From CBDCYN01 sp965224205 (GTDB lineage Bacteria; Planctomycetota; Phycisphaerae; Phycisphaerales; Phycisphaeraceae): a stretch of DNA of 64,000 nt. Position numbers and translations under genes: made by a program. This document shows positions 44,191 through 52,116 of this stretch, in pieces (position 1 is the first letter of the stretch; every line of letters begins with the position of its first letter). The stretch covers positions 1 to 64,000 of the forward strand of contig CBDCYN010000036.1 of NCBI GenBank assembly GCA_965224205.1, in the 5' to 3' direction. The notes beneath the pieces were generated by a model that saw only the letters and a list, made by a program, of their open reading frames with translations, had not been told where the DNA came from and ran no database searches.

Positions 44191-44504
44191 TAGTTTCGGT
44201 TATAGATCCTATCGGACCGCATCGATGGTTACATGATCGGACGGTCCGTTTCCACTAGATTATACCTAAGCCGACTCGTTGGAGTTCATGACAATCGCTA
44301 GAAAACGTCTTTTTGTGAATGCTTAATGATTATACGCATCGCGTATCAAAGTACCGCGTCGAGTATGCGTTGGATACCGACCCCCCCCTGCCGCGTACAT
44401 GAGTCACGCTGTATTTTCATCCGGGATCGGTATAGGCCGCCTCGGGTTTCTGCTTCATGAAAAAGAGTAGCCGGTGATCCAGGCTGATTTCCTATAATCC
44501 GTTG
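44191..44504 (+). other. Intergenic region between the efflux operon and panB
   Basis: 314 bases between divergent genes, holding dispersed repeat copy b (44332-44379). No gene was seen. Promoters for both the operon and panB must lie here. Confidence 0.4.
44332..44379 (+). repeat. Dispersed repeat, copy b
   Basis: Starts ATACGCATCGCGTAT, then CAAAGTACCGCG, matching 28803-28850 closely over about 48 bases. It lies 126 bases upstream of panB. An inverted, slightly diverged copy lies on the other side of panB. Confidence 0.6.
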
Positions 44505-45341
44505 ATGACAAAACGCGATATTGAAACCCCCGTGACCCTGAAGACCCTCCGCCGATGGGTCGCCGCCGGTCAGCGGTTCGCGATGCTCACCTGTTACGAC
44601 GCGACCACGGCGCGGTGGCTGTGGCAGGGCGGGGTGCGGTGCCTGCTCGTGGGCGACACCGCGGCTCAGATGGTCCTGGGTTATGACACCACACTGCCCG
44701 CGGAGATGGGATTCATGGTGCAGATCACCGCGGCGGTCAAACGGGGTGCCCCGCTGGCGTTTGTGATGGCGGATATGCCATGGGGCAGCTATCAGTGCGG
44801 CGATGACGAGGCGGTGCGTAACGCGATCCGTTTCCTCAAAGACGGCTGCGCCGATGCCGTGAAGCTGGAGGTGGGCCCAGATCATGTGCCCCTGATCGGT
44901 CGATTAGCGCGTGAGGGCGTCCCCGTAGTGGCGCACATCGGTTCACGGCCTCAACACGTGCGGGCCCAAGGCGGTTACCGGGTCGTCGGTAAAACCCCCG
45001 AAGAAGCGGATCAGGTCGTGGAGACCGCCGCCGCGATGGTCGAACAAGCAGCGGTGATGGTCCTCGTCGAGGCCGTTCCAGCCGCAACCACCCAGCGGAT
45101 CGTAGAAGTGGTCGGTTCATCCACACGTCCCGACGGTTTACCGGGAACGGTGCCGGTGATCGGTTGCGGAGCGGGGCCGGCCTGTCATGGACAGGTCGTG
45201 GTCGTCCACGATCTGTTGGGTTTAAGCCCGTGGCAGCCGCCGTTCGCTAAACCCTTGATGGACCTGGGTTCACAAATCGCCCACGCCGCCAGCCAATGGG
45301 TCGATCTCGTGGATCGCCGGTCAGAGAGCGTTCATCGATAA
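44505..45341 (+). CDS. panB: 3-methyl-2-oxobutanoate hydroxymethyltransferase
   Basis: 278 residues, usual PanB length. The enzyme adds a hydroxymethyl group from methylene-tetrahydrofolate to 2-oxoisovalerate, the first step of pantothenate synthesis. The TIM barrel shows FAMLTCYDATTARW, the metal Asp in VGDTAAQMVLGYDTTLP and in ADMPWGSY, the substrate Lys in AVKLEVG, and catalytic Glu in VLVEAVPA. The loop after the first metal Asp reads TAAQ instead of the common SLGM, and the later IGCGAGPACHGQVVV replaces the usual IGAGxxxDGQ. The ATG at 44505 was preferred to the preceding TTG. No panC or panD is nearby. Confidence 0.88.
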   Translation: MTKRDIETPVTLKTLRRWVAAGQRFAMLTCYDATTARWLWQGGVRCLLVGDTAAQMVLGYDTTLPAEMGFMVQITAAVKRGAPLAFVMADMPWGSYQCGDDEAVRNAIRFLKDGCADAVKLEVGPDHVPLIGRLAREGVPVVAHIGSRPQHVRAQGGYRVVGKTPEEADQVVETAAAMVEQAAVMVLVEAVPAATTQRIVEVVGSSTRPDGLPGTVPVIGCGAGPACHGQVVVVHDLLGLSPWQPPFAKPLMDLGSQIAHAASQWVDLVDRRSESVHR

Positions 45342-45789
45342 CCCGCATGCAGGCTATAAACATGGATGGTTCTCATCTTAATTCTTCTCATCGATACTGG
45401 GCGTGACGGTGAACCGATAAAGGTGGTGGCCGTATGATCATTGATCACGCTTAGCCCACGATAGACGCCTCCTCCTGGGGTGCCCAGGGCATAGCGGACA
45501 GGTGGCGATGGTCGGATCGCACATGGAGGGTTTCTGGGGGTTTTTCCCTGGAGTTTTTCCGGTTTTTGAGCTGATTTATGATGAAAAATCAAAAAATTAC
45601 CCGTCTCGGGTGAAATTGAGGCATGATATCGTATGCGTGGCAGATAAACTTCTGGTGCCCAGTGCGTACCCGACGCGGTAACTTTGATACGCGATGAGTC
45701 ATAGATTAATCGATCCAAGCTCTACTCAGTTCGATCGAGATAATGTTCAGCCGCTGGATTAAGCCAGACGGCGATACAGGAGCACACTG
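45342..45789 (+). other. Intergenic region before the HtrA gene
   Basis: 448 bases without a convincing gene. It contains inverted dispersed repeat copy c (45654-45696) and a T-rich stretch near 45535-45575. The ribosome site CAGGAG precedes the HtrA start by 8 bases. Confidence 0.4.
45654..45696 (-). repeat. Dispersed repeat, copy c (inverted)
   Basis: Read on the minus strand it begins CATCGCGTATCAAAGT and continues TACCGCGTCGGGTACGC, matching copies a and b with a few changes and one inserted base. It ends 93 bases upstream of the HtrA start. Confidence 0.55.
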
Positions 45790-47374
45790 ATGCGACGGAT
45801 TCATTGGTACGGCCCGACGGTTGTCTTGCTGGTCACCACTCTTCTGGTCATGATCACGGGGCCGCATCTGGCTCGCAGGATCGCCTGGGCCAGTACCGAG
45901 TCTCGGATCGCCTTGGTCAAGCGGAATCTTGCGGGCGATCCGTCTTTGGCACAGCTCAGCGAATCGTTCCGGGAAGTCGCCGAGGTCGTGGCCCCGAGTG
46001 TGGTACATATCGAGATCTCCGCGAAAGATCCTTCAGACGCCAGAAAACTGCTCCGCCCTTTTCTGCCCCCACGCGGGTTCCGCCTCGACCCGTATTGGTG
46101 GCGAGACCGTCACGGGGACGAGCCTGAGGAACGGGCCCCAGACGATGACGGGGAAGATTACGATCAATACAACGTCCCGCTCGATGTGTCGACCGGGTCG
46201 GGGTGGGTGTACGACCGAGACGGGCACATCGTGACCAACAACCACGTGGTCGAAAACGCCGATGTCATCACCGTCCGCTTTCAAGACGGGTCCCAGCACA
46301 AGGCCGAAGTGGTCGGCAGAGACCCGAAGACCGATACCGCCGTAATCCGGGTCGACACGAAAGACCTCCACCCCGCGACCATCGCTGACGAACCGGTCGA
46401 ACAGGGCGACATTGTCTTCGCGTTCGGGTCACCGTTCGAGTTTGAGTTCTCGATGAGCCAGGGGATCGTCTCGGGGCAAGGGCAGACGCCTGCACATCCT
46501 CGACCGACATCAGGGTTATGAGAACTTCATCCAGACCGACGCGGCGATCAACCCCGGCAACTCCGGTGGGCCGCTGACCAACATCTACGGCCAGGTCGTG
46601 GGCATGAACACCGCGATCGCCACCGGTACCGGGTCGTACAACGGCTTAGGGTTCGCGATCCCCGCAGGGATGGTCAAGAACGTGGTGGACCAGCTGATCG
46701 AGAACGGGCGGGTCAGCCGCGGATACCTGGGGATCATCATCGCCGACCTACCCCCGAAACTGGCCAAAACGTTCGGCTACGACGGCCGCGGGGTATTGGT
46801 CGATAACCCGCTGGAAGACGGCCCGGCAGGGGAAGCCGGGATCGAACGTGGCGATATCATCACCAAGATCAATGGCCAAGCGGTTGACAACCCCGACGAG
46901 CTGCGGCGAAAGGTCGCTTCGATCCCCCCGGGGACCGAAATGGACGTCGAGATCTTCCGCAATGGTCAATACCGCACTTATGAAGTCACGCTCGCGGAGT
47001 TCCCTGAGGACCCATCTCTGGCACGCGGCACCTCCCGCTCAGCCCCGGATCAGCCCAAGAATAAAGCCCAGACCCGGATCCTCCGCAAGCTCGGGTTTGA
47101 GTCGGTGCAGACCCTCACCGAGTCGCTGGCGAAGCGGCTTGAGATTGATTACGTTCCCGGTGTGTTGGTCCGGGCCCTACGCCCGCGGTCTACAGCCGCC
47201 GAAGCGGGGATCCGCCCTAAAGACATTATTACCAATGTCATGGGCGTGAACGTTGAAACAATCGCCCAGCTGGTCGACGAACTCAATAAACACGACCTGA
47301 CAAAGGGCATCCGTGTCAGCATCTTGCACCGTGACACCCCGAGATTCGTATTCCTGGAGCTACCGAAACATTAG
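45790..47374 (+). pseudogene. HtrA/DegP serine protease interrupted by a one-base frameshift
   Basis: The two phases together give a trypsin-like protease with two PDZ domains, about 527 residues: N-terminal helix (TVVLLVTTLLVMITG), protease domain and PDZ1/PDZ2. The catalytic triad is intact: His in TNNHVVENAD, Asp in TDTAVIRVD, Ser in NPGNSGGPL. The first phase ends at 46521; the second resumes with RRLHILDRHQGYENF. The phase change maps to GGG at 46480-46482: removing one G restores VSGQGRRLH. The last codon TAG straddles the boundary of the IS630-type element at 47374, so the end may be altered. This may be a true pseudogene, a sequencing error, or a split gene; the protease Ser would be lost if only the first part is made. 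Confidence 0.85.
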
Positions 47375-48385
47375 AGCATCTGGCATCAATGTTCTCCATA
47401 GCCACAGGCTTGAAAGTAGTTGGGGCATTCTGTGGGGTGAACGGCTCGCAGGGCATCGGCGATGGCGTCGTTCAAGGCGTCGAACGTCTTGGCGCTGACC
47501 CGACGTAGCCACGCTTTGACTTTGCTCCACAGCTTTTCGATCGGGTTGAGGTCGGGCGAGTAAGGCGGCAAGTACCAAAGGTCCGCGCCGGCCGCTTCGA
47601 TCGCCTCACGGATCCCCGCGCCTTTGTGCGACGAGAGATTGTCCATCACCACGACATCCCCGGGCCGCAGCGACGGGGCCAAGAACTGCTGTGTATAAGC
47701 CAGGAACGTTGCCGCGTCCATCGGACCGTCGACCACCACCGTCGCGCCTTGGATCACGCCGTCGAGCCGGATGGCACTGAGCATCGTCATGGTTTTCCAG
47801 TGGCCGTCCGGGGTGTGATCCACGCAGCGCTCGCCGATCGGCGACCGGCCGTACAGCCGGGTCATGTTGGTCTTGGCCCCGGATTCATCGAGGAAAACAA
47901 ACGAACCCGGGTCCACGAACCGCCGGGCGATCATGAAGCTTCGCCGACGTCGAGCCACGTCCGGACGTTCTTGTTCGGCGGCGATCAGCGACTTCTTTTT
48001 AAGGATAGCCCCAGACGCTTCAACGCCCGGCACACCGTCGATTCGACCACCCGCACGCTCAGCAGAGGCATCAGCTGCTTGGCCGTGATCCCCGGCTGGG
48101 CCGCGACCCTCTCACGCAAGATCTGCTCATCAGCCGCCGTGAGCTTCACCGGCCCCTTGGGCCCCGGCACGCCCGGCGACAACTCCCCTCGTCGATGTCG
48201 ACCCAGCCAGTCGCGCACCGTCGGCCGCGCCACGGAAAACCGCTTTGCCACCGAAGCGATCGGTTCACCCGACCCCGCCGCCACGACCACCCGCTGCCGC
48301 AAGTCCATCGAATAGGTCATGACCTTGGCCTCCATGCCAGAAATCACACTTATCGGTCAAAGAAGATTATTTACGCCAATGGCTA
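47374..48385 (-). mobile_element. IS630-type element C, copy C1
   Basis: 1,012 bp, matching 50827-51838 in reverse. Ends read inward are GAGCATCTGGC... (left, here) and TAGCCATTGGC... (right), imperfect inverted repeats. TA flanks are at 47372-47373 and 48386-48387; the second is shared with element A2, which lies directly next to it. Its left TA supplies part of the HtrA stop codon. From the products, one base differs from C2 (Gly here, Asp there). Confidence 0.9.
47386..48320 (-). CDS. IS630-family transposase, -1 frameshift (copy C1)
   Basis: Start ATG 48320 (GGAGG nine bases upstream). The first phase holds the helix-turn-helix (IASVAKRFSVARPTVRDWL). A -1 slip on the five-A run (complement of T47996-48000) joins it to the DDE phase ending at 47386 (FLDESGAKTN, VVMDNLSSH, SPDLNPIEKLW). 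It is a close relative of the A-type transposase with the same length and organisation. Confidence 0.87.
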
Positions 48386-48387
48386 TA

Positions 48388-49399
48388 GAGCGTTTTGCGT
48401 CAATAATCGCCATATCCGCAAGAGGTGAAGTAGTTTTGGCACTCGGTGGGCGTGACGTCTGTCAGGGCATCGGCGATGGCGTCTTGGAGCGTGCCGAAGG
48501 TCTTGGCGGCGACGCGGCGTAGCCACGCCTTGACCTTGCTCCACAGCTTCTCGATCGGGTTCAGGTCCGGGCTGTACGGGGGCAGGTACCCCAGGTCGGC
48601 GTCGACGGCCTCGATCGCTTCGCGCACCGCGGCGGCTTGGTGACTCGAGAGATTGTCCATCACGACCACGTCACCCGGGCGCAACGACGGGGCCAAGAAC
48701 TGCTGGGTGTAGGCCAGGAACGTCGCCGAGTTCATCGGGCCATCGACCACGACCGTCGCACCTTGGATCACCCCGTCGAGCCGGATCGCGCTGAGCATCG
48801 TGAGCGTCTTCCAGCGGCCGTGCAGGGTGCGGTCCACGCAACGCTGCCCGATCGGCGACCAGCCATACAGCCGGGTCATATCCGTCTTGGCCCCAGATTC
48901 GTCGAGGAAAACCAGATGGGCCGGGTCCACGAACCGCCGGGCGATCGTGAAGTTGTGGCGGCGTTGGGCCACGTCGGGGCGATCTTGCTCGGCGGCGATC
49001 AGCGACTTCTTTTGAGCGACAGCCCCAGCCGCTTCAACGCCCGGCACACCGTCGATTCCACGACGCCCAGGTTCAGCATCGCCCTCAACTGCTTGGCCGT
49101 GATCCCCGGCTTGGCCGCCACCGCCTCACGCATCCGTTGCTCATCGGCCGCCGTAAGCTTGACCGACCCCTTGGGCCCCGGCACCCCCGGCGTCAACACG
49201 CCCCGGCGGTGCCGATCACACCAGTCGCGAACCGTCGACCTCGCCACCCGAAACTGTCGTGATACCCCCGTGATCGTCTGACCCGACTCGGCGGCCCATA
49301 CCACCCGCTTACGTAGATCCATCGAATACGCCATGACCTTGGCCTCCTTGCCAGAAATCTCTCTTATCGGCCAGCGGCGATTAATTACGCCAAGCGCTC
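48388..49399 (-). mobile_element. IS630-type element A, copy A2
   Basis: 1,012 bp, inverted copy of 15261-16272. It begins at the TA (48386-48387) that also ends element C1, and its outer TA is 49400-49401, followed four bases later by the IS5-type element. It has inserted into, or beside, the target duplication of C1. Confidence 0.9.
48400..49334 (-). CDS. IS630-family transposase, -1 frameshift (copy A2)
   Basis: Same two-phase transposase as A1: ATG 49334, -1 slip at the four-A run (complement of T49010-49013), end at 48400. It differs from A1 by one residue seen, Leu for Pro in the segment CVDRTLHGRW. The catalytic DDE residues are intact. Confidence 0.87.
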
Positions 49400-49428
49400 T
49401 AGGTAGTCGTCCCTGAAAAAGCCCTTTT

Positions 49429-50769
49429 TTATGCGGCGGCGAGGCGTTGGGTGGTGGGTGGGATCGGGTTGAGGGCGGTGCGGATCATTTCGAGCAACCA
49501 ACGTCGCCAGGCGCATGGCAACAGCCGCAGGAGTTTGCGGAAGTTGGCCCCGGCGGCGGCGAGGATCACGTTCATCGCGTCTCCTACCAACCCCTTGAGA
49601 TAGCAGCGGCCCATGCGGTGGTCATGTTTGGCGTGACCGATCTTCGGCTCAATGGCGCTTCGACGCTTTCGGCGTTTGCGTTGCGTCGTGGTCAGGCTCT
49701 TTGAGCGACTGCCTGCCAGGTGGACCGTGGTTGGTCCGCCATAATCATGGCCGCGGTAACCCCGGTCCACGTACGCGTCGCTCAGCGTCACGCCCGTGAT
49801 CGATTCGACCTGATCCAAGGCCCGGCTCAATGTGTGCCCGTCGTAAGGGTTTGCTTCGCACAGCATCGCCCCGACAAACCAATCATGGCGATTCGTTGTC
49901 GCCAGCGAGACCTTCTGGCCAAACTCATATCGCTTGTGCGCTTTGCCCTTGCTGATGCACCGCACCTCCGGCTCGTGCAACGAATACAGCTTGTTGGAAT
50001 CACCCTGACGCTGGTCCCGTAAACGTTGACACTGGGCCAGCAACGCCTTGAGTGGTTCGGTTAATGTCCCGGCTTTCCGCCGCACGTCGCGGATCAATCG
50101 GCCCGCCCATGTCCGCATCTTGCGCAGCTCTCGCCGCATCCGCTTGAACTGTCGAGCGTGGGCGTAACGACTAGCCTTGACCGACGCCCGCTTGGCCACA
50201 CGCACGTACGACTGACGCAGCGCGATGCCGCTTGCTTTCGCCGCCCGGCCCAGCTTCACGATCGCTTTGTACAGCAGCTTCGAGTCCGTCGGATGCGTGA
50301 TGTTTTTCTCCTGCACCGTCGTGTCCACGTTCACCTGCTTCATCTCGCGTTCGGGCAGGTGCTTTTGTTCGACCGCCACCGACACCGTCTGTTGGAGCAA
50401 CACCTGTAGCTTCTCTTGACCCACACGCTGACGCCACTTGGTCATGCTCGTGGGGTGGATCGGGCACTTGTGCTGGAGATGCGTGTAGCCGCAGAAATAT
50501 TGCCAATACGGGTTCTCGACCCACCGGGCCACGACCGACTCGTCCGACTCATTGAACGCGTGCTTGAGATAGTGCAGCCCCACCATCAGCCGGGTGGCCT
50601 TGGCTGGGACGCCCTGGTCGGGGCTGGAGCAATCCCGAAACGCCGCATCGAATGCATCCCAATCGATCTGCCCAGCGAGTTGGACCAGCGGATGCTTGGG
50701 GTTGAGCAGCTGATCGAAGTGGGCCTGGAACAACTCAAAGGCGTCACGCGGGCTGGGCTGGGGCGTCAT
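49429..50769 (-). CDS. IS5-family DDE transposase
   Basis: 446 residues, apparently full length. The N-terminal domain RLMVGLHYLKHAFNESDESVVARWVENPYWQYFCGY is typical of this IS5-superfamily branch (also resembling IS1182-type). The catalytic residues are Asp in VNVDTTVQEKNI, Asp in DAYVDRGYRGHDY and Glu in RSAIEPKIGHAKHDHRMGRCYLKG. A basic segment near residues 185-235 (KRASVKASRYAHARQFKRMRR) probably binds DNA. The ATG at 50769 has AGGAG about 6 bases upstream. Confidence 0.9.
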   Translation of the reverse strand: MTPQPSPRDAFELFQAHFDQLLNPKHPLVQLAGQIDWDAFDAAFRDCSSPDQGVPAKATRLMVGLHYLKHAFNESDESVVARWVENPYWQYFCGYTHLQHKCPIHPTSMTKWRQRVGQEKLQVLLQQTVSVAVEQKHLPEREMKQVNVDTTVQEKNITHPTDSKLLYKAIVKLGRAAKASGIALRQSYVRVAKRASVKASRYAHARQFKRMRRELRKMRTWAGRLIRDVRRKAGTLTEPLKALLAQCQRLRDQRQGDSNKLYSLHEPEVRCISKGKAHKRYEFGQKVSLATTNRHDWFVGAMLCEANPYDGHTLSRALDQVESITGVTLSDAYVDRGYRGHDYGGPTTVHLAGSRSKSLTTTQRKRRKRRSAIEPKIGHAKHDHRMGRCYLKGLVGDAMNVILAAAGANFRKLLRLLPCAWRRWLLEMIRTALNPIPPTTQRLAAA

Positions 50770-50826
50770 CGGTGCTCCTCAAATTGCAAGGTTTCGGCTG
50801 ATCCAATCGCCAATCCTTGCAATCTA

Positions 50827-51838
50827 TAGCCATTGGCGTAAATAATCTTCTTTGACCGATAAGTGTGATTTCTGGCATGGAGGCCAAGGTCATGACCTAT
50901 TCGATGGACTTGCGGCAGCGGGTGGTCGTGGCGGCGGGGTCGGGTGAACCGATCGCTTCGGTGGCAAAGCGGTTTTCCGTGGCGCGGCCGACGGTGCGCG
51001 ACTGGCTGGGTCGACATCGACGAGGGGAGTTGTCGCCGGGCGTGCCGGGGCCCAAGGGGCCGGTGAAGCTCACGGCGGCTGATGAGCAGATCTTGCGTGA
51101 GAGGGTCGCGGCCCAGCCGGGGATCACGGCCAAGCAGCTGATGCCTCTGCTGAGCGTGCGGGTGGTCGAATCGACGGTGTGCCGGGCGTTGAAGCGTCTG
51201 GGGCTATCCTTAAAAAGAAGTCGCTGATCGCCGCCGAACAAGAACGTCCGGACGTGGCTCGACGTCGGCGAAGCTTCATGATCGCCCGGCGGTTCGTGGA
51301 CCCGGGTTCGTTTGTTTTCCTCGATGAATCCGGGGCCAAGACCAACATGACCCGGCTGTACGGCCGGTCGCCGATCGGCGAGCGCTGCGTGGATCACACC
51401 CCGGACGGCCACTGGAAAACCATGACGATGCTCAGTGCCATCCGGCTCGACGGCGTGATCCAAGACGCGACGGTGGTGGTCGACGGTCCGATGGACGCGG
51501 CAACGTTCCTGGCTTATACACAGCAGTTCTTGGCCCCGTCGCTGCGGCCCGGGGATGTCGTGGTGATGGACAATCTCTCGTCGCACAAAGGCGCGGGGAT
51601 CCGTGAGGCGATCGAAGCGGCCGGCGCGGACCTTTGGTACTTGCCGCCTTACTCGCCCGACCTCAACCCGATCGAAAAGCTGTGGAGCAAAGTCAAAGCG
51701 TGGCTACGTCGGGTCAGCGCCAAGACGTTCGACGCCTTGAACGACGCCATCGCCGATGCCCTGCGAGCCGTTCACCCCACAGAATGCCCCAACTACTTTC
51801 AAGCCTGTGGCTATGGAGAACATTGATGCCAGATGCTC
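50827..51838 (+). mobile_element. IS630-type element C, copy C2
   Basis: 1,012 bp, inverted copy of C1, inserted at TA (50825-50826 and 51839-51840) inside the IS5-type element. C1 and C2 face away from each other around A2 and the IS5 transposase, giving a composite-transposon-like arrangement from 47374 to 51838. Confidence 0.9.
50892..51826 (+). CDS. IS630-family transposase, -1 frameshift (copy C2)
   Basis: As in C1: ATG 50892 with GGAGG nine bases upstream, -1 slip on the A run at 51212-51216, DDE phase ending at 51826. One substitution from C1 is seen (A51465, giving Asp instead of Gly in the segment VIQDATVVV). Confidence 0.87.
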
Positions 51839-51904
51839 TAACACACCACATCCACACCGAAAACCCCGTCAAAACCAGCCTCTCGAGGGTTATTCAGGGG
51901 CGAC

Positions 51905-51925
51905 TAATTACGCCAAGCGCTCTAG
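51905..51925. repeat. Solo A-type terminal repeat / 21-bp direct repeat
   Basis: These 21 bases (TAATTACGCCAAGCGCTCTA, then G) are identical to 49382-49402, the outer end of element A2. Here no A-type element is attached: the IS5-type element precedes it. It is either the relic of a lost A-type copy or a duplication. Confidence 0.7.
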
Positions 51926-52116
51926 AGATGGGAGTCATCCTGTAGAGAGGTATTTCCCCATCGAAACCGTCAGCTGTGGGCTGCCAGCCCGCAGGTAGAA
52001 TCGTTTCGTCGACAATCTATCTTTACCTATTCAGGATGTCGGAGATGAGAAAACCCAAGGGGTTCACACGGTGACTTTGTATCGGATCCCCATCGTGGCC
52101 GATGCTTAGCGTGTGT

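Larger units (their letters stand above)
49406..51904 (-). mobile_element. IS5-type element, interrupted by element C2
   Basis: The ends are GTCGTCCCTGAAAAAGCCC on the left and, read inward, GTCGCCCCTGAATAACCCT on the right (16 of 19 matching), each flanked by TA (49404-49405 and 51905-51906). Without C2 and its TA duplication the element is about 1,485 bp, normal for a 446-residue transposase. C2 sits in the non-coding part upstream of the transposase, which therefore stays intact but may have lost its promoter. The element is also flanked by a 21-bp direct repeat (49382-49402 and 51905-51925). Confidence 0.75.

Noticed and set aside
45342..45789. A small gene in the panB-HtrA gap
   Set aside because: The 128-codon minus-strand frame has no recognisable composition or ribosome site and covers the dispersed repeat.
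47374..51838. The split transposases as pseudogenes
   Set aside because: All four A/C copies (and the two copies of the other IS) have the same -1 junction at a slippery run, so programmed frameshifting is more likely than independent decay.
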